In this document: in pieces, positions 33,830-45,857 of the stretch
How the letters are laid out: each line of letters begins with the position of its first letter
Position numbering within the stretch: the stretch's first letter is position 1
Source of the DNA: Larix kaempferi
Lineage: Eukaryota; Streptophyta; Pinopsida; Pinales; Pinaceae
Length of the DNA: 64,000 nt
Direction: 5' to 3'
Assembly: GCA_027924585.1 (NCBI GenBank)
Contig: BSBM01000151.1
Location: 11,069,501 to 11,133,500, forward strand
Program-made: the position numbers and the translations under genes
Notes under the pieces: model-generated
Databases searched by the model: none
What the model was told of the DNA's origin: nothing
Seen by the model: only the letters and a program-made list of their open reading frames with translations

Positions 33830-36000
33830 AAGATGAAAAAGGCTTACCTTTGGGAAGACTTAAATTGATTCAATTTTGATGAGCACGTGAATTTAGATCT
33901 TACCTATATTTTAATGCATATTATTTAAGTATTAAATATTGTAGAATATAATATAATAGTTATATAGTTGGAAATGTATGTTATCAGATTGTTTTAAGAG
34001 GAATTAGAAAAAAAAACGTTATAAAACAACTTCGAGATCAGCCAAACAAATGTAATTTAACTTTGCAACTACAAAAGTAACGAGCTGAGCAGAGCATTGA
34101 CGGAGTGGATGGATAACTGGAAATAGAGCTTCAAAAACAGTGCCACTTAACACATTGGAAATAGACTCAGAATTATTTGAAGCCATAAGTGAATAACCCG
34201 TGTGACTTCACTACTGCAACCAAGCAAGCAAGACAGTTCGTTTTCCTGGACGTCCATGCACTAAAGCTCATTGAAGATGCAAGATTTTTTTAAGCAACAA
34301 CGAAGATGGGAGCTTTTTCAAGGTAAAAACAATCCCAACAACAATAATATTAGCCGAAATTATAGACAAATTGATTGAAAATTCCATCTGTACAAAATTT
34401 TCTAGTGAAAGCATGCACTAAAAAGGAAAAAAAATTGTTAATGATCCAAAAGAATGCTTCATATAACACAAGAATCCAACAAAAGCTGACAGTTATTTAT
34501 TTAAATGCTGCAAGCTAAATCCAAGGTTGTCTAAATATGCCTTATGGTCTCACCCTAAGGCGATGTTTCCCATGTGCGGGCTACAAATTAATATATTGCA
34601 ACAGCCGGTATCATTGAACCAGGTATCAATTTTTATCCTGGATGTCGAGCAACGCGTCATGGTAACAAGACATTCCCAACAAACAAGACAGTGAACAAAT
34701 TGCCATGTTGAGGGCATGCACCTTGCTGACCATGTTCAAACAATGCAACCTGATGCAAGGGAACCACCACAGCCACGTTTGAGCAAGGGAACCTGATGCA
34801 AGTTGAGCGAGCGCCATCTTAAAGGAGTGTAGAACGAAAAAGACAAAATTGCAAACAATACAGCAACCATTTGAGCACTGGGATAATATGAACATGGAAA
34901 CAAAAAAATGTAACAGGGCCAATCAAGAACTCCCTGTGGCAGGCAGTGTGATGAGGTTCGCATCTCAATCTCTTTCAGCAACTCAGGTCTGCTTCTAGTC
35001 TGTTATGCCATGTTGCAAGTTTTTCTGCATGTTTGATTACAAAAGCAAATGAAAAACGTCGATTTGGAGGAGCTTAGGTAGGACCTTAACAAAAATTGTG
35101 AAGCGCGATCGTTATGAAAGCACATTTCAATATGGGTATGAGAGACAGACTCCGTGAGAAAGGGAAGGCATCCAGCTAACCCACAGCTCTACAAATAGTT
35201 GTTACTCCACAAAAGGAGTTGTTAAATGTTAGAGAAGACAACACTCTGAGATGAAATGACCAGGCAGAGAGGGTTGTTGCATAGGCCACAAACCACGTGC
35301 AGACACAGGAAAACCGCCTTGGGCATTATTGAATTGGGCATAGCTCGATTGAGAAGAAGAGGATACCCGCCAAACAGAACAACGAATCTGAAAATGGGAT
35401 GAGAACTGTTATCATGGGCATGCAACCCGGAGATCTCCATGAGTCTGAGACGTTGGAGGGAAAAGAAAAACAACTATCATGCTCGGGAAGATGCCGGTTA
35501 CATGACCCATACTAACTCCACGCATGGCCAGTATAAGCAAAATGCGAAAACACCATTGCAACGCACGCGAATTGGAGTGCTAGGACGCGCAGACAGAACA
35601 TCGACAATAATTGCCTCTCCTCCCCTCTATGCAAACCAAAGCATATTTTTTTCATTTCAACGGGCAGAAGAAACAATTGTGGATGTTTTATATCACCCAC
35701 ACACAGGCACATAAGGGGTTTTGAATCACTGTTGATGGCTTGGGATGTGAGTAGAAAAGAATCCAGGTTTTGTATCACTATTGATGGCTTGGGATGTGCG
35801 TAGAGAGGAATCCTGGCATTTTTTCTTGAATATTCTCGTGAATTTGTATTCATTTCTTTAGAACCTTAATTCATTTTCTAGTGCTTTGATGCTAGAGCAT
35901 GATGACGACCACAACTCATAGTCATGGCAAGGAAAAGAAAACAAGGAAGGAAAAATATAAATGAGAACTTACCGAACGTTTTCAGCACTTCAAATCCTGT
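33830..36000. other. Intergenic DNA without recognised genes
   Basis: Open frames at 34626-34922, 35222-35473 and 35512-35853 have no recognisable domain and overlap one another. A block of about 50 bp containing ACTATTGATGGCTTGGGATG is present twice at about 35711-35815. Confidence 0.5.
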
Positions 36001-36324
36001 AGTCACTTGAAGAACCTTTGAAATCACCCCAAGCCAAAAAGAGACCCAAGGGAGAAGTGCACAAGGTAAGGGTTCCGCTCTCTTGTTTTTAACTTTCAGT
36101 TTGTAAGCATAGCTGATTAAGGTTAGGGTTCATGTTCAATACTTATTGTACACAACCATTACATTTGTTTTGAATGAAAATCAAGAATTTAACAGTCTCT
36201 TAGGAAAGCAGACTTTGTTCGAATTTCATGCTCCTTGAGCCACGGGTGGAATTGCATAGTTTTTGGTGTAACAACTTTGACATAAGCCCTTCCAGGCTCT
36301 CCGAGACCTTTGAAGTGAAACACA
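36001..36324 (+). other. Possible 5' UTR with intron ahead of the LisH-like exon
   Basis: AAG|GTAAGG near 36065 resembles a donor, and CCCTTCCAG near 36288 resembles an acceptor, just upstream of the ATG at 36325. This would be a leader intron of about 220 bp. It is suggested by the splice words only. Confidence 0.25.
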
Positions 36325-36407
36325 ATGTCTCTGTCTAGGAAAGACCAGGTGCTCCTAGCTATCTTGCAGTTTCTGAATAGGGAGAAGTACTCCGAAATAG
36401 CTCACAT
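36325..36407 (+). pseudogene. First-exon fragment of a TOPLESS-like co-repressor (LisH motif)
   Basis: ATG 36325 encodes MSLSRKDQVLLAILQFLNREKYSEIAHM (given here as its parts MSLSRKDQV, LLAILQFLN, REKYSEIAH). It ends at a clear donor, CACAT|GTAAGT, in phase 2. The pattern SLSR..V.L.ILQFL..EK..E..H is that of the N-terminal LisH dimerisation motif of TOPLESS/TPR transcriptional co-repressors. No second exon (CTLH or TPL domain) was found in the following kilobases. It may be a truncated copy or a gene with a very long intron; a copy cut by rearrangement is more likely here. Confidence 0.4.
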
Positions 36408-36550
36408 GTAAGTTGCTGAATGTTGGCTTATTTTGAATTATTCCTTTATAGTCCATTTTGTGAAAATGTTGTGTTAATAATGGCCTATTGTCTATCTTAT
36501 TCCATTGCTTACCATAGTTTTAGTTTCTTGATGAAGGGAGGAACCGTCGG

Positions 36551-36690
36551 AGGATTTTATTGTAGGCGTATTTGTTATTTCCAAGCAGTGGCAGCAACAA
36601 CCTCGTCTTGTACTTGTATAAGGATTTTATTGCAGTAGTATTTGCTATTTCCAACCAGTGGCATCCACAACCTCATCCTGTACCTGTATA
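36551..36690. repeat. 70-bp tandem duplication
   Basis: Two units start AGGATTTTATTG at 36551 and 36621 and share TATTTCCAA.CAGTGGCA and ACAACCTC. They differ at about ten positions. Confidence 0.85.
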
Positions 36691-36784
36691 TTATTTGGTA
36701 TATTATAAAAGCACCCCCGTAAAGGCCTGCAAAAAGCAAAATCAGCAACAGATCCCACGTATTCATATTTTTATTTCAACAGCA

Positions 36785-37065
36785 AGCAGCAAGCTCGAAA
36801 CAGAACAACATCGGGCCTTGGTAACCTACTGGGCCACTACAACTGCACCTACTACTACTTCTTGTTAGTATAATAATCCTTGAATGCAAAAGCCAGGTCT
36901 TGTCACGAAAATGGTTGACGACTGCAAGAAGTAGGCTCGCAATAGAACAACACCGGGCCTTGGTAACCTACTGGGCCACTACAACTGCACCTACTACTAC
37001 TTCTTGTTAGTATAATAATCCTTGAATACAAAGGCCAGGTGTTGTCACGAAAATGGTTGAAGACT
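36785..37065. repeat. 142-bp tandem duplication
   Basis: Two adjacent units with offset 142 share GGGCCTTGGTAACCTACTGG, CACCTACTACTACTTCTTG and GTCACGAAAATGGTTGA, with only a handful of changes. No gene is visible in them. Confidence 0.9.
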
Positions 37066-39414
37066 GTTCAGCCGCGTGAACAGGAAAGTGGCCGGTATCC
37101 CTCTGCGGGCATGAAAATGATAAAGAATTACCATAAAGAACACGAGACATTGAATAGAAGCAGAGCATACCTGCAACCTGCAAAGTTGTAATTCTCTACA
37201 ACATACCTGCAACCTGCAATTAGACGAACATGTTCATAAAAACAACTTAAAAGACGAAGGAATTATATAGAATTGTTTTAAAAAAAACATTTTGCCAAGT
37301 TGCATGCTTACAACACACAAGTGGCAAGAGGAAAAGACACAGGGGTTGCGGTAGGTGCTGCAGTACAGATGGAAAAATAAATTAATTCTTGGTCAGGTTG
37401 TGAATGCAAAGTGTCACAGGATATATCTTTAGCAGGAGCAGCATTGTAAAGTAGGGTATGCATGGAAAAAAAGGCCAAATAAGGCTCGCGATTAACTGAT
37501 TGTGATTAACTGATTGGCCAGGAAGGAATATAATGTAAAAAAATTTGCATAAAACATATTGAAAAATGTGCCGGAACTAATACAATCCCAAAAATCGAAT
37601 TATATAGTCCTTGCTGCTTAGCAGGCCGGCAGGGACTAATAAGTTGTAACATTATTAAAACATGACCATCACTGATGGAGAAGAAATAAATATCTCTTTT
37701 GTGTGTATTGATGGTTGTATATACAATATATATACCTTACGCATAACAAGGTTTAATAACAATGACTGTGAAGAAATATAAATATCACTTTCGTGTGCAT
37801 TAACTATTGTATATGCAATGTATATACTCAGCACAATCATTAATACACTCTAACAAGTTTTAACAATGAGTGGTGATGAGATATAGATATCCCTTTTGTG
37901 TGCATTGATTGTGGTATATGCCATGTATATACCCTACGTAACCAAACCATTAATACAGTGTAACAATGTTTTTTAAATCACATTTGAGTGTGAAGTAGTA
38001 AACATTTATAAAATTATCCGATAAAGAAAAAGTATAACATTTGAATTTAAAGTATTTATAAACATTGTTTACTATATTGTTGGATGATTTGACAGGAGCT
38101 TCAAATAAATGAATAACAATAACATATTCAATTAATTACTTGGCGGCACAATGTAATGTAATTGAATTTTTGTGGAGAATAGATATTTTTTGTATTGTAT
38201 TGAGATAAAATATTATTATATCAAACGAAAACTTTCCATGCCCATTGTACCAACACCTTGGCGATTATCTCTGTGGGCATAATGATGGGGATGGTGGAGC
38301 GCATTGTGGATGGTGCAAGTAAATCCATTCGCTGCTGTCATGGTGGGAGGAAGGGATGAAGAAATCGTAAAATACTTGGCCTTGGAACCTCCTTGTTTTG
38401 CTTTTCTTCCCAGCATCTCTAGCCTTCTCTTGATTTATTCCAATCCCCTCGAGTATTCTAAATCCATTTTTACATTCGAAATCACATTTAAACAACACAA
38501 TCCAAATTTATTTAAAAAAATCGGATTCCAACGCTTGTTTAGACTTCTTCCTCTCATTATACTCTCGCTCAAATCAGACCAATCCACTGTTGATTCCAAA
38601 AAAAATCACCATTTAAATCAAATTCAAATCAAAGCATGTAGCCTTACAGAAAAAAAAAGACTAGCGGTGCTTGAACATTTCGTGGAGAAAACATCACATG
38701 AGGTGGTCTACGATACAATGCCCTTCCTTTGTTCATCCAAATATTTTGCCCTTTGCCTACTTTGTCTTTCATTAAATCTCCTCTTTTAAATGATGTGATG
38801 TTGTTCTTGTTAAATGGCACCCCATCTTCGATACAGAAATTGTAGTCGCTCTCCCACTGGGGCTCTGTGTGCATGTAAAACACAAAACTCTAATACTGCA
38901 ATCAAACTAAAATCAATTTCATGATCAATATTTGAAAGTAATACTATAAATCTAATATACAGACGCAGATATACGCTGTTAGCTATTCTTATCAAACAAA
39001 TATGTTGTTCTTGAGGCATATCGAGACCTTGGGAGAATTGCTGGTTACTTCTTCCTTGAACATGATTTTTAAGAGGCGTGGTCGATGCTTCCACCGCCAT
39101 CGCTAGAGAACTCTGCCTGATCACATGCCAAACCTGCTACAATAAACTCAGAATCTATATATCTATTTTACAGTATACGTGAAACATACAATATATCTCT
39201 GCTAAAAATGATTTTGTTTTAACAAGTTGCAGACATATATCTTAATTGGTTTATTGAAATACAAATACAATAAAAACGACCAATTGTATAGGGAGAAACC
39301 ACCCACTATTTTGTGTTTCAAAACCAGTCGAAATAAAGAAGCGTAAGGCATCGTCTATCGGTGCAATAAAAAACGTAAACATGCTGAGAACGTCTTGCCG
39401 ATTAGGGATTAATC
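37066..39414. other. Intergenic DNA with a three-unit repeat
   Basis: At about 37660-37965 three degenerate units of roughly 90-100 bp share ATATCNCTTTTGTGTGCATTGAT and GTATATACC. The rest shows no gene; open frames at 38216-38789 and 38810-39124 lack any recognised domain. Confidence 0.55.
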
Positions 39415-39580
39415 CGTTGGTTTTGACGTGAGGGCACCTTTCCACGAAACAGTCGATTTAGAACTTCTTCGTTGGTTTTGACGTGAGGGTGCCTCTTTCC
39501 CGCTAAACAGTCGATTCAGAACTTCTTCGTTGGTTTTGATGTGAGGGTGCCTCTTTCCCGCTTTAGCGCCTCTTTCTCTG
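39415..39580. repeat. Three tandem units of about 56 bp
   Basis: CGTTGGTTTTGACGTGAGGG occurs at 39415, 39470 and (with one change) 39528, each followed by CACC or TGCCTCTTTCC and an AACAGTCGATT segment. Unit length drifts by a few bases. Confidence 0.85.
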
Positions 39581-40914
39581 GTTGATTGAACTCATTTTAG
39601 AGGATTCTTTATTTTATTTGTCTGTCCTTTCAACTTTTCCTTTGCCATGAAGGGTTGGGCTTGGATTTCCTCTGCTTAGATGGAAAGCTCGAAAAAAGGA
39701 ATAAATGATTAAGGGGTCGAATTCCAAGCCGTTGCCTTTGCTATTGGAAAGAAGGCATGATTAGATAGGGCAATCTGGTTGTTTTTCAGGCCGCTCGACC
39801 TCCACCGTGACCCTGTAAAAACTTGCATTTTCATAAATTCGCACCCTAGAGTCATGAGAGGAGTCAGGGTAAAATACCGTCCCCAATGTAACGTTTCAGG
39901 GAAATTTCTTCAACTTGACAAAGATGAATTGCGGTGGTGCATCTGTGTATGCCAATAATGCCTCACCAAGCGACGTTTGCAGTGGATAAGCTTGGGGGTA
40001 TTTTCGAGGAAATCCTGCATCTCTGACAAAATCTTGCCGAAAAGATGAATGAACGGCTATAGGACATGTCACAGAACCTTGACGAATTAGGCGGAAATGA
40101 GAAACAAACGGCTAGTCTGCAAATGCAGGAGGACATAACCTTGGTAAATTTGGTGGAAAATATAAATGAATGGAATGCGGACAGAACCTTGTTGGATTTT
40201 GTGTGAAGGGTAAGTATACACGTGGCAAGATTCCATTCATTTGATAGACGAGGAATTTAGCTACAATGTACAGGAACAGTTTCTCATAGAATGAACGCCT
40301 TTGGCGTAAATATACAGTAATGATTTTGTATATCTTAAATGTTAAATTTATTATTTGTATCCCTATAGTATCAAAATTGAACCCGTCGTTGCCCGTCAAA
40401 GGCCTCCAAGGTCGTCCTAGGCGTTAAAATATTGCCCATCATAAGAAAATATTATTTTTTATTTTGACAGTTTTTTAAGAAGTGTAATTATTATTTTAAA
40501 ATTTCATTTGAAGGGTTAGGTGCAAAATTGCAAGTCAAAAATTTATTAATACCTTTCTAATCTCGAGGGCGTTTGAGAGAGGAATGGGCGGGGTAGCTAA
40601 AAACTTATTGCTAGTTGGATGGCGAGATGAATTAAATAACTTATATGCATGTTCATTTCTTGCGTGACACCTGCGAACCCAATAATATTTGTAAACAAAA
40701 CTTCATTAAACCGCATGCCAGTAGGATGCGATGGAAGAAATCTAAGGCCTCCAAAAGTGATGGTACAACGCTGAATAAGGCCATTTAAAACTGTGTTGTT
40801 GGCATTAAATGTGTCAGTAAATATCCACATCACGTTTTCCTTCATCATCAAAATCTAAGAGAAATATAAAAATTATGGCAAACATATTCCTCCAATTTCA
40901 AAAATTGTAAACCT
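39581..40914. other. Intergenic DNA, nothing recognised
   Basis: No supported gene or repeat. Antisense frames at 40112-40399 and 40597-40851 have no recognised motif. Confidence 0.5.
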
Positions 40915-42395
40915 ATGGATGGCATTGGCGCTCACAACTCTGCTGCTAAGGGAAAACCCAACAACAATAAGAAAAGAATGCTATATTCACAAAGGTTAAA
41001 TAAGTATTCCTGCCATATCAACAGCCTATACAAGGATAACAGATTGAAGGAAGCATTGGAGATTTCAATGGCCATGCAGCAGGAGGCCATCAGGATTGGC
41101 TCAGACACACACCATCTTTGTTGCAGGATTCCATCAAAATAAAATCCATGACAGTGAAAGAAAATTCATCCCCACATCGGCATCATTGGCCATTCTCAAA
41201 GGAAAGAAGGATTTCGCTGGAGTTCTGTTACCCTTATAGATGGAGCCTAATAGATGGCGGGAGACGAGCCGACACTTCTAAAAGGATAAGGTAAGGTATA
41301 TTTGAGATCTTCCTGAACCTTATACAAATATTTATATATGAAATTATACATTCATTATATATAAGCTTAGAGTCTATATATAAGGTATCAAATCCAATAA
41401 ATTGATCAAGCCTTCTCAATAAGTCTTATCCCTCTAAAGGTGGAAGCATAGAAGCATTGACCGCTAGCATGAGTAAAGCAGCTCGAGTTAACAGAGATTT
41501 TAGATAACCAATGATTTCTCATCTATATCCATTGAGATACAAAGCCTCTATTGCTCCTTGTTCAATTCCTCTGTAAATCTGGGAACCCAAATTGTTAATC
41601 TTCATGCCGTCTCTGGGAATATGGGAGATGCGCGTCTAATGTTTGGTAGATTGGAAAAACAAAATCTCACATTATGGAATATTATGATTAAAGGGTATGC
41701 CATTATTGGGCAATATGATGAAGCCCTTGTATTGTATTATCAAATGCAGGGGACAGGTTTACTGTGAGACAACTTTATGTTTACGTTTGTGCTTAAGGCT
41801 TGTGCTGGGTTGTTGGTTCTATAAGAGGGAAAGAGGATTCATGATCAAATTGTAGATAGTGGGATTTAATTGTAGGATCTGCCCTTATAGACATGTTTTC
41901 TAAATGTGGGTAGATAGATAATGCATGTCAAGTGTTTGACAAAATGTGTACCAAAGATGTTATTTGATGGAGTGCAATGATTGCAGAGTATGCACAGAGT
42001 GGACATGGAGGAAAAGATTTGGCGCTCTACCACCAGTTGCATCTAGCAGGTTTGATGTCTAATTTAGTTACGGTGATTTGTAAGCTTTCGACATGTGGGA
42101 AGTTAGGGGATATTGAGCAAGCCAAAGAAATCCATGATTTCATTGTTAGGGGTGGGTTTGATTTGGATGTTTATGTAGGAACAACACTTATAAACATGTA
42201 TGCTAAGTGCGGCAGTATGGATATTGCATGCCAAGTGTTTGAGCAAATGTATGTGAAAAATTCTGTTGCATTGACTGCCATGATTTCTAGACATGTTGAG
42301 AATGGGTTCTTCCAACAAAATGGATATTGCATGCCAAGTGTTTGAGCAAATGTATGTGAAAAATGTTGTTGCATTGTTTGCCATGATTTCTAGGC
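40915..42395 (+). pseudogene. PLS-type pentatricopeptide repeat (PPR) pseudogene
   Basis: Start ATG 40915 is followed by CHINSLYKDNRLKEALEI, a typical N-terminal PPR. After a disrupted stretch (41150-41540) the units resume: IVNLHAVSGNMGDARLMFGRL, TLWNIMIKGYAIIGQYDEAL, FTFVLKACAGL, GSALIDMFSKCG, WSAMIAEYAQSGHG, VGTTLINMYAKCGSMDIACQVF. These match organellar RNA-binding PPR proteins that act in RNA editing. Stops lie at 41766, near 41820 and near 41865, with others after; a frameshift lies near 41870. A 103-bp duplication at 42217 breaks the frame for good. No E or DYW domain follows. The style is that of gymnosperm PPR families. Confidence 0.85.
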
Positions 42396-42422
42396 ATGCT
42401 ATGAATATTGCTCATAGATTTT
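42217..42422 (+). repeat. 103-bp tandem duplication within the PPR pseudogene
   Basis: ATGGATATTGCATGCCAAGT begins at 42217 and again at 42320. About 90 bases of each unit match. The length is near that of one PPR unit (105 bp) but not a multiple of three, so it shifts the frame. Confidence 0.9.
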
Positions 42423-42519
42423 GGAATATGTCTCAATCTCAACCTCTATTTTGGACCAGAGAAAACAACTCACAGCATCATGCAAGTAAATGCAAATTGT
42501 TCTTATTTTGATCCTTGGA

Positions 42520-45500
42520 GGGATGGTAAGCAAATTCTCCTCATTTTTTCCTTTAAATTTGAATGCAACAATATTTTTAGTTTTTATTAGGATCTGTGTA
42601 TTGATTGGGGTCTTTCATTGCTAATTTTGGTGGCATCCTATTGGCTTCATGTTGTTATTGCTTTGTGGATGAATGTTGCTACAAATAAAGGAGGGAACTG
42701 AATTTGGTGATTTAAATTTGTCCTTCTTAATTCAAGGTTTAATATATGTATTACAAATAAATTAATCTCTATCATTCTATCTTGCATTTATAAGATTGTA
42801 AAGATTTGAAAAGTTAAAATTTTATTCACATCTTTTTATTAAGGGTTTACTTAATTCACACTTGTTAATAGAAGTATAATCGTGTATATAACCCTTCATC
42901 GTTGAAGGGTTAGTTGAACATATGCTCTTCAAGTTGAAATTAAGACCGACCCTTCAAATTTTATCCTTGAGATTCCCTATGGAAAGATACTACAACACTT
43001 CAACACAATATGGCTCAAATTCTTCATATCACTTGCACTCTGAAGGCCAACATGGTTCCATCAAACTTGTCAATATTATGTATGGGTGTATAAAACCTAC
43101 TCCTAGTTAAAAATCCCATAGAATACTTCCATTAGTTCTATAAATTTTCTTAGAATTATTAGTGTATTAAATTTTTTTAAGCTTTACAATCTTCTATCTA
43201 AGAGAAAGTATCTCATTCATATAGATCACATTATCTCCATACATCAAAGGGGAGCACCAGTATCGACCATTTTTGGATGCTATTTACATTGAAAATCTGT
43301 ATCTACATTGATTGTAAATTGACGCTTCATTATTTAAAGATCAAAATCCTATCATGTGGATATATTGATAAGGCCATGTACATGCATCTGTGGGTTGAAA
43401 GTTGCCAGTAGGTTGTTATATCATCCTATAGGAGGCACCATCTTAGGCCTACCAATATCCTTCCACTATGAAGTGGATGAAAACTCTCTATAAGAATAGT
43501 TCTTAGATTTACACAAAGGTTCACTCAAATTTGAGGATACAAAATATGTTTAATAATATTAATATTAATAAAAAATATTGCAACAAATTAAGAGTAATAC
43601 GTTTGAAGTTGTGTTTGGGCATATAAAGTATCGATACTCACTATCAGGTGACACTGACAATGTAACTCAATCCCACAAGAAACAATAGCTGATAACCAAG
43701 CTACTAAGAAAAAATTCACAAGATAAATATTTCTTGTCATGTAGCATCCACATTACATTACAAATGAAAGCCCAAATAGTATCTAAGATATCATCTTCAT
43801 GACTATAAATCATGTATCAATTTGTGATCAACTCTATAAGACGAATAAGATATTTTTACAATTTTATTTATGCCCAACAAAGGACCAAAACTCATTAATG
43901 GTACTGAAAACCAATGTTAATACTACTTTACACAATGTTTAAGGTTCATCTGATAGTAACCAGAACCTACCATCTTATAGCTAGCTGAACATGCTTGAAC
44001 AATCTCTATTGTATTTTTAATGTCTAGAAATAAATAGTGCCTCTTGTAAGTTGTCTCCAAGGATGATGAAATAAAATAAAACTAAGTTATCATATAACAA
44101 TTTCAAGCATATTACAATGCCATTTTGAATAAATAATAAAATCAAGAAAGAACAGCCCAAAGCAAAAACTACTATGCAAACATGATCCTTAAATCTCCTA
44201 TGCCTGCATTTATCAACGTATCGCAGTGGCCATCAATAGCTATCACACCACTAGTGATTACCATCAAAAAATTGGTGTTGAGTAGAAACCATAACTTTTA
44301 AATCAAAGAGATCACCTTTCACATAGCTATTTGTCCCAAACCCTTTGCACTCTATAAAAAGTAAAGAACTTTGGTCTCCACTTTCACCAACCATTATCTT
44401 ACACCCAAAACTCTAAATATATGAAAGGGCACATTTAAGACATGAAACAACATGATACCTCCAAAACATTATTCATATCATTTCAAGTAGAAACATAGTG
44501 CCAGTCCAAATAACATCATACTATGGTACAAATCACTATTTACACAAGTTTCATAATGATTTCCAATGAAAGCCTTTGGGTCACATTGCAGTTGCTTCAT
44601 GAGACCATGAAATTTTTAATATAAAAAATATACTACATAATGAATATACAAGCCTTTCCCACTTGCACTTCGCCAAAAATGTGAGCAGTGAAAGTTCTTT
44701 TGCACTTACCCAAAAATACTACACTATTCGCATTGTAGAAGCCTGCAAAAATATGTTAGTGTTCTACCCAGTTGTTCCAACTAAAATGTCCAATGTTTGG
44801 TTTATTCCAGGCCTATAAGTGACAAAATTACCAAACCAACATTGCAACCCCATGTGGGATATTTTTAACATTATTGCAATGCTGACCTTTCAAACAACAA
44901 AATTTGTCAAGCAGTCTTACCCCTGGTCCAATAGAAAACCATTTGGTAATAGTATGCAATCCTTTCAATTTAACAATAATAAAAACCATAACTCCAACCA
45001 AAAACAAAAATAAAGTAAGAAACAATAGAACAAACTTTAAAAATATTAAAATCCACCATGAATAGGTTAGTGTTGTACCCAGTCGTTCCAACCAAAATAT
45101 GATCAATGTTAACCACAAAAATCAATAATACATAAAATGAATTGCCAATGCATTAAGAGTGAAATTAGAATGAAAATTTGTTGCATCCTAATCACTTAAT
45201 TTGGCAATGTATAGCACCCTCATCAGTTGCACAAAATGCATTAAAACTAATTAGGTTATTGCGGCATGCGAAATTAATTCTTAAACTTCTCTCCAACTAA
45301 GGAAAAAACTAAACCAAGCTATCAGCTGCAAAAAATGTCCAACAAAGCTAGTAATTTACTTCTTCTTCTCAGCCGTTATAGTAGCCTTGAAAAATATATC
45401 AATGAGGGAGTGTTAATTATTTGCAATGGAAAAGATTAGATTTCCAAAAGAAATGTCAAATAAAAATACATTGTGTCAATAATGATTAGTTTAATTCCAA

Positions 45501-45559
45501 ATGAACAATTTTGCAATCAACAACCTCATCCTGAATCAAACACCGGGAAAAAGAAATGG
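42520..45559. other. AT-rich intergenic DNA
   Basis: No gene was recognised. A block of about 35 bp (GTTAGTGTTNTACCCAGT) occurs at about 44755 and again at about 45065. Other open frames are short and featureless. Confidence 0.5.
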
Positions 45560-45857
45560 CATACCAAACCTATCAAATTGAAGAAGTTATGAACAATTCT
45601 AATAACCACATAAATTTATATGGATCAAAGTTTAAAGTTATCAAGAAAATATTTAATGATATTGAAGAGCCAATAGGGTTTTGTTAGAGTGTTGGTTCAA
45701 TGGTAAACCGTATGGATTGTTAAGACACCCACAAGAATTTCAATCTCGGGGTCCGCTCACTATTGGTAAAACAGCCAGGGCCAAGGTGAGAAAGTCCTAG
45801 GAAACTTTTTGGAAGCCTCTGTGACCTTTGTAACCAAAAAACTTATCTTGAAGCCAA
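45560..45857 (+). repeat. Duplicated unit A with tRNA-like promoter (SINE-like)
   Basis: About 300 bp resembles 52810-53095. It contains TGGTTCAATGG at 45693-45703, an exact fit to the plant tRNA A-box TRGYNNARNGG. Forty-five bases downstream lies a weaker B-box-like TTTCAATCT near 45738, the spacing of a tRNA gene. The downstream body (AAAACAGCCAGGGCCAAGG, GTCCTAGG) is shared too. It may be a tRNA-derived SINE plus flank. The right edge was split by the LTR element. Confidence 0.45.

Noticed and set aside
36551-37065. CRISPR-like or regulatory array
   Set aside because: The units are plain two-copy tandem duplications without spacers.
38304-38789. 161-codon plus frame
   Set aside because: No recognisable domain, overlapping frames on the other strand, no splice or start context.
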